This document shows positions 1-12,903 of a DNA stretch of 64,000 nt, piece by piece. Origin of the DNA: Physella acuta (lineage: Eukaryota > Mollusca > Gastropoda > Physidae); the NCBI RefSeq assembly GCF_028476545.1, contig NW_026732688.1:1-64000 (forward strand). The letters are read 5' to 3'. Made by a program: the position numbers and the translations under genes. The notes beneath the pieces are model-generated. The model made no database searches. It was not told the DNA's origin and saw only the letters and a program-made list of their open reading frames with translations. The stretch's first letter is position 1; each line of letters starts with the position of its first letter.

Positions 1-3000
1 TATCATGTCTCACGTATCATGTCTCACGTATCATGTCTCACGTATCGTATCATGTCTCACGTATCATGTCTCACGTATCATGTCTCACGTATCATGTCTC
101 ACGTATCATGTCTCACGTATCATGTCTCACGTATCACGTCTCACGTATCACGTCTCACGTATCACGTCTCACGTATCACGTCTCACGTATCACGTCTCAC
201 GTATCACGTCTCACGTATCACGTCTCACGTATCACGTCTCACGTATCACGTCTCACGTATCACGTCTCACGTATCACGTCTCACGTATCACGTCTCACGT
301 ATCACGTCTCACGTATCACGTCTCACGTATCACGTCTCACGTATCACGTCTCACGTATCACGTCTCACGTATCACGTCTCACGTATCACGTCTCACGTAT
401 CACGTCTCACGTATCACGTCTCACGTATCACGTCTCACGTATCACGTCTCACGTATCACGTCTCACGTATCACGTCTCACGTATCACGTCTCGTCTCACG
501 TATCACGTCTCACGTATCACGTCTCACGTATCACGTCTCACGTATCACGTCTCACGTATCACGTCTCACGTATCACGTCTCACGTATCACGTCTCACGTA
601 TCATGTCTCACGTATCACGTCTCACGTATCATGTCTCACGTATCATGTCTCACGTATCATGTCTCACGTATCATGTCTCACGTATCATGTCTCACGTATC
701 ATGTCTCACGTATCATGTCCTCACGTATCATGTCTCACGTATCATGTCTCACGTATCATGTCTCACGTATCATGTCTCACGTATCATGTCTCACGTATCA
801 TGTCTCACGTATCATGTCTCACGTATCATGTCTCACGTATCATGTCTCACGTATCATGTCTCACGTATCATGTCTCACGTATCATGTCTCACGTATCATG
901 TCTCACGTATCATGTCTCACGTATCATGTCTCACGTATCATGTCTCACGTATCATGTCTCACGTATCATGTCTCACGTATCATGTCTCACGTATCATGTC
1001 TCACGTATCATGTCTCACGTATCATGTCTCACGTATCATGTCTCACGTATCATGTCTCACGTATCATGTCTCACGTATCATGTCTCACGTATCATGTCTC
1101 ACGTATCATGTCTCACGTATCATGTCTCACGTATCATGTCTCACGTATCATGTCTCACGTATCATGTCTCACGTATCATGTCTCACGTATCATGTCTCAC
1201 GTATCATGTCTCACGTATCATGTCTCACGTATCATGTCTCACGTATCATGTCTCACGTATCATGTCTCACGTATCATGTCTCACGTATCATGTCTCACGT
1301 ATCATGTCTCACGTATCATGTCTCACGTATCATGTCTCACGTATCATGTCTCACGTATCATGTCTCACGTATCATGTCTCACGTATCATGTCTCACGTAT
1401 CATGTCTCACGTATCATGTCTCACGTATCATGTCTCACGTATCATGTCTCACGTTCATGTCTACGTATCATGTCTCACGTATCATGTCTCACGTATCATG
1501 TCTCACGTATCATGTCTCACGTATCATGTCTCACGTATCATGTCTCACGTATCATGTCTCACGTATCATGTCTCACGTATCATGTCTCACGTATCATGTC
1601 TCACGTATCATGTCTCACGTATCATGTCTCACGTATCATGTCTCACGTATCATGTCTCACGTATCATGTCTCACGTATCATGTCTCACGTATCATGTCTC
1701 ACGTATCATGTCTCACGTATCATGTCTCACGTATCATGTCTCACGTATCATGTCTCACGTATCATGTCTCACGTATCATGTCTCACGTATCATGTCTCAC
1801 GTATCATGTCTCACGTATCATGTCTCACGTATCATGTCTCACGTATCATGTCTCACGTATCATGTCTCACGTATCATGTCTCACGTATCATGTCTCACGT
1901 ATCATGTCTCACGTATCATGTCTCACGTATCATGTCTCACGTATCATGTCTCACGTATCATGTCTCACGTATCATGTCTCACGTATCATGTCTCACGTAT
2001 CATGTCTCACGTATCATGTCTCACGTATCATGTCTCACGTATCATGTCTCACGTATCATGTCTCACGTATCATGTCTCACGTATCATGTCTCACGTATCA
2101 TGTCTCACGTATCATGTCTCACGTATCATGTCTCACGTATCATGTCTCACGTATCATGTCTCACGTATCATGTCTCACGTATCATGTCTCACGTATCATG
2201 TCTCACGTATCATGTCTCACGTATCATGTCTCACGTATCATGTCTCACGTATCATGTCTCACGTATCATGTCTCACGTATCATGTCTCACGTATCATGTC
2301 TCACGTATCATGTCTCACGTATCATGTCTCACGTATCATGTCTCACGTATCATGTCTCACGTATCATGTCTCACGTATCATGTCTCACGTATCATGTCTC
2401 ACGTATCATGTCTCACGTATCATGTCTCACGTATCATGTCTCACGTATCATGTCTCACGTATCATGTCTCACGTATCATGTCTCACGTATCATGTCTCAC
2501 GTATCATGTCTCACGTATCATGTCTCACGTATCATGTCTCACGTATCATGTCTCACGTATCATGTCTCACGTATCATGTCTCACGTATCATGTCTCACGT
2601 ATCATGTCTCACGTATCATGTCTCACGTATCATGTCTCACGTATCATGTCTCACGTATCATGTCTCACGTATCATGTCTCACGTATCATGTCTCACGTAT
2701 CATGTCTCACGTATCATGTCTCACGTATCATGTCTCACGTATCATGTCTCACGTATCATGTCTCACGTATCATGTCTCACGTATCATGTCTCACGTATCA
2801 TGTCTCACGTATCATGTCTCACGTATCATGTCTCACGTATCATGTCTCACGTATCATGTCTCACGTATCATGTCTCACGTATCATGTCTCACGTATCATG
2901 TCTCACGTATCATGTCTCACGTATCATGTCTCACGTATCATGTCTCACGTATCATGTCTCACGTATCATGTCTCACGTATCATGTCTCACGTATCATGTC

Positions 3001-3417
3001 TCACGTATCATGTCTCACGTATCATGTCTCACGTATCATGTCTCACGTATCATGTCTCACGTATCATGTCTCACGTATCATGTCTCACGTATCATGTCTC
3101 ACGTATCATGTCTCACGTATCATGTCTCACGTATCATGTCTCACGTATCATGTCTCACGTATCATGTCTCACGTATCATGTCTCACGTATCATGTCTCAC
3201 GTATCATGTCTCACGTATCATGTCTCACGTATCATGTCTCACGTATCATGTCTCACGTATCATGTCTCACGTATCATGTCTCACGTATCATGTCTCACGT
3301 ATCATGTCTCACGTATCATGTCTCACGTATCATGTCTCACGTATCATGTCTCACGTATCATGTCTCACGTATCATGTCTCACGTATCATGTCTCACGTAT
3401 CATGTCTCACGTATCAT
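1..3417. repeat. 14-bp satellite array, copy A
   Basis: Uninterrupted tandem array of the 14-bp unit TATCATGTCTCACG, roughly 240 units, already running at the first base, so its left end lies outside the window. From about 130 to 600 most units carry ACG instead of ATG (TATCACGTCTCACG). A few units are irregular (near 45, 490, 718 and 1452). The unit has no stop codon in any plus-strand frame, so all three frames are open for over 1,100 codons; these are not genes. There are no spacers, which excludes a CRISPR array. Confidence 0.98.
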
Positions 3418-3509
3418 GAGTCACGTCCTAAACGCACAACTAGACGAACACACATCAAACAGACCTTAAAGTCCTTAAGCCGAGTACTCTTGCAGGAGAT
3501 CTGCTTGTG

Positions 3510-3730
3510 ATGGGTCCACTCGATGGGTCCACTCGATGATGTGTCCACTTGATTATGGGTCCACTCGATGTGTCCACTAGATGATGGGTCCACTTGATGA
3601 TTGGTCCACTTGATGATGGGCCAGCTCGATGATCGGTCGACTTGATGATGGGTCCACTTGCTGGGTCCACTCCATGATGGGTCCACTCGATTATGGGTGG
3701 ACTTGATGATGGGTCCACTCGATGATGGCG
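3510..3730. repeat. 16-bp minisatellite, copy A
   Basis: Degenerate tandem repeat of about 16 bp, GGTCCACTCGATGATG and variants (CTTGATGAT, GATTATG). On the minus strand it reads as open Trp-Thr-His-His-rich peptide, which is an effect of the repeat. The related array in the second copy is at 54575-54815, with a different unit order. Confidence 0.9.
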
Positions 3731-4317
3731 TGTAAAGTAGCTGTCGACAGCATCACATAAATGTTCTCCCCAACTTCCGGTAAAAGTTCCGGTATCCAAA
3801 TCACCCTGTGATGAAATAAGTAATAACATACTGAAGAATTTTGTAATGTTTGTCATATTATTAACGATTTAATAAACTTGCTGTTTTGTTATACGGTAAT
3901 TTATTTTTATCTTACAGTTTATTACTTTATTTCCATCATTCAGAACAAAGAGGAGAATACTTTGTATTGACTTCAGTGTTTTATTATTTACAGCAGACAA
4001 CTCTGACTATACGTTAACAGACTGAACATTCAAGGGAAGTAACTATGATATGTATAATACAAGGGACGTAACAATAACTAACAAGATATAATTTAAATCT
4101 TACTAAAATAATTTTATATTCTATATATATTGTATTATGTCTTTTGTGTCTATGTTCGAATCGTTTAGGAAATGGTCCTGTATAACATAATTTTGAAAAA
4201 AAAAGTTTTTCTTTAAAAAGAGGGGGTGGGCGGGGGAAGAGACAACTTTCCTGACGAAAAGTATTAAATCCCATAATATGACTAAATTATCCTAATAATA
4301 TGAAAGCCAGTGTGCAC

Positions 4318-4350
4318 ACCTCTCTCTCTCTCTGTCTCTCTCTCTCTCTT
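4318..4350. repeat. CT microsatellite
   Basis: Run of CT dinucleotides broken by GT and TT. It is conserved in the second copy near 55402-55435. Confidence 0.85.
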
Positions 4351-5347
4351 TCTCTGTCCGCAAAATATTTTCCGAGGCAATGAGATCAGTATCTTCAGCG
4401 ATATATGGATGTATGGAGACCTTAATGAAACGGGCTTTTGTTGCAAACTATATGTTGGATTATTAAATGTATAACCTAAATTGTATTTAAAGAAGGAAGA
4501 TGAAAAAGGAATTATCGAATGTAGAAACTTTTTAAATCATGCAACTGGAAAAGTGTTTATGGTTGTGACAAGAACTCTTTAGAGAACATACAAATTTAAA
4601 AACAATGGCGTCTTCGCTTTCAGGATAAAAATAGAATGTCGAAAATGATACACAATACTAATGAAGTCATCTTCAATAATATTTGCTTTCCACATTTTCC
4701 AATTATAGAATATGAAGAAAGGAACTATTTCGCACAAATTAGATTTAAATCTATAGATTCTAGATCGGCTTATCAAGACTTATGCTATAAATGTAGACCT
4801 TTATAATATTTCTCGGGCAAAAAAATACTTTAAAAAAACAACACGAATAACAGCCGGGCTTTTAACGGAATCATTTTTTAAGTCTGTTAATCAGTTTGTG
4901 CATTTAATATGGTTTTGCGTTGACTAATAATGTATATAATTTGTTTTTTCTAATAGTTATTGGTAGCCTATGTTATTTTAAAGGTGTCGGATTTTTAGCT
5001 ATTTAGTTATTTCTTTAATTTATCGCTAATATCGTTCAACGTGTAGTAAAGCACATTGCGTTTTGACCAATAACTATTTTATAAATTATTTTTCTCCAAC
5101 AAGAATAACAAAAATATATAGGCATAGGGCTATAATTCGCGTCGGGTACCGATGGCTAGTAGTTTACCATAGGTATTCGAGGATATGTAAAATAAATATC
5201 CCATGATACTAAATACTCTATATACTTAGTATATTTCGTATACACTACTATAGACCTATTTGAGAAAGTAAAAATAAAAAAAAAGTTAGCCCTTATAAAT
5301 TTTAAATATTCTGTACATTGATATTATACAAAACTTACATCAACCCT

Positions 5348-5640
5348 CGTCGTCAATATGATGCTGTTGTTTAGGTCGACGTTGTTTAGTGGCAATTAGA
5401 AAGATAAGTTATCCAAACACATGAACGATGAGCACCATTTTATTAGCAACATCGTCGTCAATATGATGCTGTTGTTTAGGTCGACGTTGTTTAGTGGCAA
5501 TTAGAAAGATAAGTTATCCAAACACATGAACGATGAGCACCATTTTATTAGAAACATCGTCGTCAATATGATGCTGTTGTGTAGGTTGACGTTGTTTAGT
5601 GGCAATTAGAAAGATAAGTTATCCAAACACATGAAATATT
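5348..5640. repeat. 105-bp tandem repeat, three units
   Basis: The motif CGTCGTCAATATGATGCTG starts at 5348, 5453 and 5558, giving two full 105-bp units and a shorter third. The duplicate segment has only two units (56432 and 56537), which accounts for most of the length difference between the copies. Confidence 0.93.
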
Positions 5641-7430
5641 TTATTGAAATCCCTAAATTCAAGATGGAGGTCTAAGTCCAAAGGATACGCGCCTGTTCCC
5701 AAAGACACATGACTCGATTATGCACTATCGTTTGGCCTCCACTGCGCATGACATCTCACAATATTGTGTCACACAATGAACTATTTCTACCCCAGGCACT
5801 TGTCAAAACAAACACGGGTACTGGTTGACATTCTACTTGCCGCTGTGCTAAACCCATCAAACACACACGTCACACAATCTCACTACACATTCTTTACAGT
5901 GAGCGTTTTCGCATAAACTTCACACAAACCACGTCACCAGACACCCCAGTTTCTATTGTCACCACCCTCCACTGGAATCTATATTTTTACGGGGGGGGGG
6001 GGGGAGGGGGGGGTCACAATTTATGACGTCAGCATAGGAGGGGGGTTGGAAAAATAGAAGTGTGAATTGTGCGGGGGGGGGGGGGGGTGGTAGGATCTTT
6101 TCTACGTCCACATGATGGATTTAACATTTAAATTAAAAAAAAAACAGTTCTCATATTGTAAATAAGACAAATATACTAGTAGTTTTTAGTAATTCATAAT
6201 TTATAGGTTCGACACTAGCAATGCTGCGACTGGACATCTCTATACATAATATCTAACCCTCCTCCCGCCCCCTCCCACGCTTTCCAGTCTGGTGAGCTGT
6301 GATTCACGCCGAATGTTTAAACGATTTGAAACTAAGGGGAGGTAGCCAAGGACCGTAGTCCATATATATTGTACTGTCTAGCGGCCGTTCATAAATGACT
6401 TCGCGTTAATTAGCCGAATTTTTCACCCAACCCAAATCGTGTGCACACACCAGATAGCCACTGACGACATTAAAAATGTTTTGTTCTGCAGCCCACCCAC
6501 CCCCTCTTCAGTAAAAAATTTTTTTTAATTATTTGCATGTCTGACTGCAATAACATGCAATCTCTGACTAGCTTTAAGAAAAATTGTTGGTAAAATGAAG
6601 ACGTACGCGGTGTCCATATGCGATCACTCTTTGAATTAACAAAAAGTTAAATAGTCTTAGCACATTCACACCGCCACAGTGTGTTTATAGATCAAATGTA
6701 CTTCCATTGAATTATTTATGGTATCCAGGAAGATAAAATTGTAATCAACTTTCATAAACAGAAAGTTAGCCGAGGAAAGAAAAATGTGTTGATGTTTTGT
6801 GATCCGTCACACACAAGATTCTTCAGGGCATGACCACGTGATGTAAACATGTTTATTAACTTGATTCAGTTTCTAATCTTTGTCAACAATCAATAGAGTT
6901 ACGTTTCCGGCACTAAATGATTGTTTCGGTCTATTTTAAACACTATTGGAGTATTACAGTATCGTATACAAAAATTTGTAATATATTGATACCTTGATTA
7001 ATCGCTGAACTGATATTTGAGTTAGTTGTAACTCGCATGACGAAGATTGTCTAAGTACTGTTTTAACATTCTTTGGGTTGCTTGAAGGGTTTTAAAAACG
7101 ATACTTTCGGATGCATAGCGACGTATTCCTGCGCACGGGAGGTGCTATCAGTTTAGCTCTAACGCTAATAATAAATAGGCCGAGCTATTGTAAATGAACA
7201 CACACTATAGAAATAACACGGTGAAAATGTACGACAATGCCACGTATAAAATGCTCACACAGAAAAACAACAACTCTGGCGTAATTCCCACACAGTATCT
7301 AAATTATAAAAAAAATGTAACAAAACAACTGAAGCCGTCTTGTTTATCTGACCTATGACCCCCAATACACTTTGCTGTGTTTTACCGTCATGGTTAGTTT
7401 ATATTTTGTTATTGTAGGTTATGTGAAAAA

Positions 7431-10205
7431 CATGGTGTGGTGACTTAGTTTAGATAGAACATGGTGTGGTGACTTAGTCTAGATAGAACATGGTGTGGTT
7501 AAGTGTTCAATATAGAACATGGTGTGGTGACTTAGTCTAGATAGAACATGGTGTGGTGACTTAGTCTAGATAGAACATGGTGTGGTGACTTAGTCTAGAT
7601 AGAACATGGTGTGGTTAAGTGTTCTATCTAGGACATGATGTGGTGACTTAGTCTAGATAGAACATGGTGTGGTGACTTAGTCTAGATAGAACATGGTGTG
7701 GTGACTTAGTCTAGATAGAACATGGTGTGGTGACTTAGTCTAGATAGAACATGATGTGGTGACTAAGTCTAGATAGAACATGATGTGGTTAAGTGTTCTA
7801 TCTAGAACATGATGTGGTGACTTAGTCTATATAGATCATGGTGTGGTGACTTAGTCTAGATAGAACATGGTATGGTGACTTAGTCTATCTAGAACATGGT
7901 GTGGTGACTTAGTCTAGATAGAACATGGTGTGGTGACTTAGTCTAGATAGAACATGGTGTGGTGACTTAGTCTAGATAGAACATGATGTGGTGACTAAGT
8001 CTTGATAGAACATGATGTGGTTAAGTGTTCTATCTAGAACATGGTGTGGTGACTTAGTCTAGATAGAACATGGTGTGGTGACTTAGTCTAGATAGAACAT
8101 GGTGTGGTGACTAAGTCTAGATAGAACATGATGTGGTTAAGTGTTCCATCTAGAACATGATGTGGTGACTTAGTCTAGACAGAACATGGTGTGGTGACTT
8201 AGTCTAGATAGAACATGGTGTGGTGACTTAGTCTAGATAGAACATGGTTTGGTGACTAAGTCTAGATAGAACATGATGTGGTTAAGTGTTCCATCTAGAA
8301 CATGATGTGGTGACTTAGTCTAGATAGAACATGGTGTGGTTAAGTGTTCTATCTAGAACATGGTGTGGTGACTTAGTCTAGATAGAACATGATGTGGTGA
8401 CTTAGTCTAGATAGAACATGATGTGGTTAAGTGTTCTATCTAGAACATGATGTGGTGACTTAGTCTAGATAGAACATGATATGGTGACTTAGTCTAGATA
8501 GAACATAGTGTGGTGACTAAGTCTAGATAGAACATGATGTGGTTAAGTGTTCCATCTAGAACATGATGTGGTGACTTAGTCTAGATAGAACATGGTGTGG
8601 TGACTTAGTCTAGATAGAACATGGTGTGGTGACTTAGTCTAGATAGAACATGGTGTGGTGACTTAGTCTAGGTAGAACATGGTGTTGTTAAGTGTTTTAT
8701 CTAGAACATGGTGTGGTGACTTAGTCTAGATAGAACATGATGTGGTGACTAAGTCTAGATAGAACATGGTGTGGTGACTTAGTCTAGATAGAACATGGTG
8801 TGGTGACTTAGTCTAGATAGAACATGGTGTGGTGACTTAGTCTAGATAGAACATGGTGTGGTGACTTAGTCTAGGTAGAACATGGTGTTGTTAAGTGTTT
8901 TATCTAGAACATGGTGTGGTGACTTAGTCTAGATAGAACATGATGTGGTGACTAAGTCTAGATAGAACATGATGTGGTTAAGTGTTCTATCTAGAATATG
9001 GTGTGGTGACTTAGTCTAGATAGAACATGGTGTGGTGACTTAGTCTAGATAGAACATGGTGTGGTGACTTAGTCTAGAGTCTAGATAGAACATGGTGTGG
9101 TGACTTAGTCTAGATAGAACATGATGTGGTGACTTAGTCTAGATAGAACATGGTGTTGTGACTTAGTCTAGATAGAACATGGTGTGGTGACTTAGTCTAG
9201 ATAGAACATGGTGTGGTGACTAAGTCTAGATAGAACATGATGTGGTTAAGTGTTCCATCTAGAACATGATGTGGTGACTTAGTCTAGATAGAACATGGTG
9301 TGGTGACTTAGTCTAGATAGAGCATGATGTGGTTAAGTGTTCAATATAGAACATGGTGTGGTGACTAAGTCTAGATAGAACATGATGTGGTTAAGTGTTC
9401 TATCTAGAACATGATGTGGTGACTTAGTCTAGATAGAACATGATGTGGTGACTTAGTCTAGATAGAACATGATGTGGTGACTTAGTCTAGATAGAACATG
9501 GTGTTGTGACTTAGTCTAGATAGAACATGGTGTGGTGACTTAGTCTAGATAGAACATGGTGTGGTGACTAAGTCTAGATAGAACATGATGTGGTTAAGTG
9601 TTCCATCTAGAACATGATGTGGTGACTTAGTCTAGATAGAACATGGTGTGGTGACTTAGTCTAGATAGAGCATGATGTGGTTAAGTGTTCTATCTAGAAC
9701 ATGATGTGGTGACTTAGTCTAGATAGAACATGATGTGGTGACTTAGTCTAGACAGAACATGGTGTGGTGACTTAGTCTAGATAGAACATGGTGTGGTGAC
9801 TTAGTCTAGACAGAACATGGTGTGGTGACTTAGTCTAGATAGAACATGGTGTGGTGACTTAGTCTAGATAGAACATGGTGTGGTGACTAAGTCTAGATAG
9901 AACATGATGTGGTTAAGTGTTCCATCTAGAACATGATGTGGTGACTTAGTCTAGATAGAACATGGTGTGGTTAAGTGTTCTATCTAGAACATGATGTGGT
10001 GACTTAGTCTAGATAGAACATGATGTGGTGACTTAGTCTAGACAGAACATGGTGTGGTGACTTAGTCTAGATAGAACATGGTGTGGTGACTTAGTCTAGA
10101 TAGAACATGGTGTGGTGACTTAGTCTAGATAGAACATGGTGTGGTGACTTAGTCTAGATAGAACATGATGTGGTGACTTAGTCTAGATAGAACATGGTGT
10201 GGTGA
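7431..10205. repeat. 29/33-bp minisatellite, copy A
   Basis: Long array built from AACATGGTGTGGTGACTTAG-type units of about 29 bp (class A) with interspersed longer class B units in which GACTTAG is replaced by TTAAGTGTTC. Class B junctions contain the palindrome TGTTCTATCTAGAACA (7-bp arms, 2-bp centre). Many units have ATG-to-ATGATG type or GGTG-to-GATG substitutions. The array follows the 4-kb duplicated segment and fades out around 10205-10290 in degraded units. The counterpart is at 58400-60111. Confidence 0.95.
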
Positions 10206-10478
10206 CTTTGGTATATATAGAACATTCTGTGTTGGCTTGCTCTGCTTAGAACATTGCGTGATGACTTGCTCTATCTAGATTCTAGAACAGTATATTGACA
10301 TTTTACACACAGTCTACCACTTTTATATAATGGACACTGCACATGTATAACTATATAATATTTACTAGCACCTGCTGTCAGTATATAAATAGTCGCTCTT
10401 TAAAAAATAAGCCGAAAATAGCTGTTGTTTTAAAATTATTTTTTTTACGGAGTTATTCTATAACAAGGTCCATTCGAA
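10206..10478. other. AT-rich spacer
   Basis: Decayed minisatellite units to about 10290, then AT-rich sequence. No exon or known element was recognised. Confidence 0.6.
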
Positions 10479-10853
10479 CAGTGGCGTAGCGAGGTCGGGT
10501 GTCACCCGGTGCGGCACTTAATGGTGTCACCCCCAGAGGCGCAGCGACCTTTCCCGGCGTCCGGGGACAAACTTTAAATTTTCGATTTGCACCCCCCTCA
10601 AACTTTCAATTTGCACCCCTCCTGAAACATAAACTTTCGATTTGCATTCCCCCCCCCCCCTCTCCACCCTTGTCGGGATTGGTCAAATTTGCTCTTAAAA
10701 GACTATTTAACACTCTAATTAATCACTTAATTAAGTGGAATTATCATTTTTCTCTATATATTTTGCTATTTTTTGCCTTGGTGTCACCCCCCTAAATGGT
10801 GTCACCCGTTGCGGTCCGCACCCCCGCCCCCCCCCCCCCTCGCTACGCCACTG
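10479..10853. mobile_element. Non-autonomous hAT-type MITE
   Basis: A 375-bp element with perfect 16-bp terminal inverted repeats, CAGTGGCGTAGCGAGG at the left and its reverse complement at the right. It is flanked by identical 8-bp target site duplications CATTCGAA (10471-10478 and 10854-10861). The 8-bp duplication and the CAGTGGCG terminus are typical of the hAT superfamily. The interior repeats a GGTGTCACCC motif and holds long C-runs. It has no transposase, so it must have been moved in trans. The intact ends and duplication suggest fairly recent insertion. Confidence 0.93.
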
Positions 10854-11126
10854 CATTCGAAATTTGAACCTCACACCATGGTTGTTGATTGGGGTTGGAG
10901 AAGGGGCTGGGCTATATCTCCTGTTTCTACCTCACAATTAGAACAACGTTACGCTTGGTTTCTGTGGCGTGTCTGTAACAAACACGGTCAATGTCATTCT
11001 AAGGAGGTAAATACTAGTCAAGGCGCATAACTCATACTAGTTCTTTGATATATTCTCTTCATTCAGTAAGGTAAATGTGTTTTTCTGTTATTGACAGTTT
11101 TGAATCTCTATCCTTCTATCTAAATA

Positions 11127-11410
<284 letters not shown>

Positions 11411-11505
11411 CACATATATAATCGGTATTCGTATTAATTTTTACTTCAAGCAATACAGATAGTCTAGCGTGCTGCTATTACGTATAACTCCATGTAACTC
11501 TGAAA

Positions 11506-11514
11506 TCTATAAAC
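11506..11514 (+). promoter_or_regulatory. Possible TATA box of the methyltransferase exon
   Basis: TCTATAAAC lies about 70 bp upstream of the ATG at 11583. Spacing allows a start site near 11540. Supported by motif and position only. Confidence 0.35.
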
Positions 11515-11582
11515 TATTCTTGGTTACAGTACTAGTACGGAAAAGACCTGTCCAGTCAATCTCAGTGATTTAAAATAAAGCA

Positions 11583-11758
11583 ATGTCGAGCAGCGTGAAG
11601 AATCCACTGCAAGACAAACTGGAAGAGACCATCCGTCACACTCTGGTGGGCTTGGCTCTGTCCATGTCCTATGAGCTGGGGATCTTGGAGGCTCTGGTCA
11701 TGTCAGATACGCCCATGACGTCACTGGAGATAGCAGACGCGAAGCAACTGAAAGAGAG
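11583..11758 (+). CDS. First exon of a probable SAM-dependent methyltransferase (N-terminal helix-turn-helix part)
   Basis: The exon opens at ATG 11583, runs 58 codons plus 2 nt and ends at a good donor (GAGAG|gtgagt). The peptide contains LVGLALSMSYELGILEAL, TSLEIADAKQLKER. This resembles the N-terminal winged-helix/dimerisation segment of Rv2258c-like class I methyltransferases, in which a small helical bundle (ELGLFDAL, then LTSQELADATGLKER) precedes the SAM-binding fold; that comparison is from memory. The next exon should begin in phase 2 with a Tyr-Val-like helix, and none was found downstream on this strand. Either the gene continues across a very long intron containing the antisense FREP, or this is a truncated copy. 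The SAM-binding part is not visible, so substrate and activity cannot be stated. Confidence 0.6.
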
Positions 11759-12071
11759 GTGAGTAACATAGGGTTCGATAATGCTGCATGTTTTATCTTT
11801 CAACTGTTGAAGTTTAGAAGACTCCCAAATATGAGAGTTAGGGTCTTTAAATCAACCTTTGAAAATGAACTTAAATCTGCCGCAAATACTTTGATTAAAT
11901 AAATGGCTACACTATGGGGTCAGCCATGTGTGTGTGTGGCGGTTCATTTCACCTGGGACCAGCTAAGGGTTGTTGTGAAGGGGGGTGGGGGGGGGGGGGG
12001 TGGTCCGAACCCGCAGCTTACGGGATGGATGACAAAATCTTTCCAAGGCCTCGACGCCACATACCATGGGA

Positions 12072-12290
12072 CTGTGTGGCCTAGCGGTAGAGCGCAAGAC
12101 TGATAACTCGAACGTTTCGAGTTCGAATCCCTGTTTAAGTCGGAAGGTCCATGAGTCCACTCAGCTCTGATGGGTACCTAACTCACTTTAGCATAATGCT
12201 GACCACATTCTTCTTTCATTTGCCGAGGTCAAGAAACGTATGGACTCTAATTCTTCTGCCAAACGGATCACAAGGTCTAAAAAAAGAAGC
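12072..12290 (+). mobile_element. tRNA-derived SINE
   Basis: The head has RNA polymerase III promoter boxes: an A box (TGGCCTAGCGG at 12077) and a B box (GTTCGAATCCC at 12121), about 33 bp apart as in a tRNA gene. A tRNA-unrelated body with CTCAGCTCTGATGGGTACC follows, ending in an A-rich AAGGTCTAAAAAAAG. No acceptor stem or anticodon arm can be folded with confidence, so it is not a working tRNA. The ends are approximate. It lies in the putative first intron of the methyltransferase. Confidence 0.75.
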
Positions 12291-12874
12291 GTAAGCGTCA
12301 CATGACAATGTGTCAAAAAGTAATATTTTGTATTACCAGAGACTGCCCAAGTCTCCACAAACATTTACAATTTAAAGCTCTTTAAATATTCCTTGAATGT
12401 GACACACCAAACCCATCCATACAAAAGTGTTACATTTATGGATAACCCCTTAAAATCAAAGTTTTAATAAAGCAATTGGGTAATATAGATTTAAAAAAAA
12501 ACGTGAAGCAATACTATATGCAAAAAAAGGTTTTTTATTGTGGAAATAATAGACAAAAGACTATTTGACTGTACTAGTGTATATTTTCTCAACTGTAACC
12601 GTCAGTAATCCAGATGCTGTTTTGTGTAGTTATAAACTCCATACTTAAAACAATTAGTTTAAAAATTAAAAATATTTTTGCATGGTAAAGTAATGCATTA
12701 TGAAACAAATGCAACCAGTCGATTGATAATGAGTGTGTGTAAAAATACAAGTAAGATGACGTGATAATTAGGTTACATCAGAACATATAGAACCTTCACA
12801 CTTTAAGAAGAACAGTGGAGTGAACAGATTTTTCTAATAAAAATAGTTCTGCTACATCAACATAAAGCTATAGC

Positions 12875-12880
12875 TTTATT
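12875..12880 (-). terminator. Polyadenylation signal of the FREP gene
   Basis: AATAAA on the minus strand, 24-29 bp beyond the FREP stop codon, giving a very short 3' UTR. Confidence 0.7.
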
Positions 12881-12903
12881 GAAAACATCTTCAGATAGTT
12901 TGT

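Larger units (their letters stand above)
3414..7430. repeat. Copy A of a ~4-kb direct segmental duplication
   Basis: This segment matches 54481-58400 almost base for base in the same orientation, starting at the shared junction that ends the 14-bp satellite (TCATGAGTCACG) and running into the shared minisatellite. Visible differences are scattered substitutions, homopolymer length changes, rearranged units in the 16-bp array near 3510, and three versus two copies of a 105-bp unit. No confirmed gene lies inside; one possible minus-strand exon ends at 3805. G-runs near 5990-6090 with GACGTCA motifs look like a remnant of the MITE family at 19913. Confidence 0.93.

Noticed and set aside
1-3417. 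CRISPR-like array
   Set aside because: The units are contiguous with no spacers, and the context is an animal genome.
5-3510. Open frames of over 1,100 codons at the left edge, and over 3,200 codons at 44835-54577
   Set aside because: They are created by a stop-free 14-bp satellite unit and exist in all three plus-strand frames at once.
4014-4776. Minus-strand open frames conserved in both copies of the 4-kb segment
   Set aside because: Conservation follows from the recent duplication; composition is AT-rich and no domain or splice signals support coding.
12072-12140. Functional tRNA gene
   Set aside because: It has A and B boxes but no convincing acceptor stem or anticodon arm, and continues into a SINE body.
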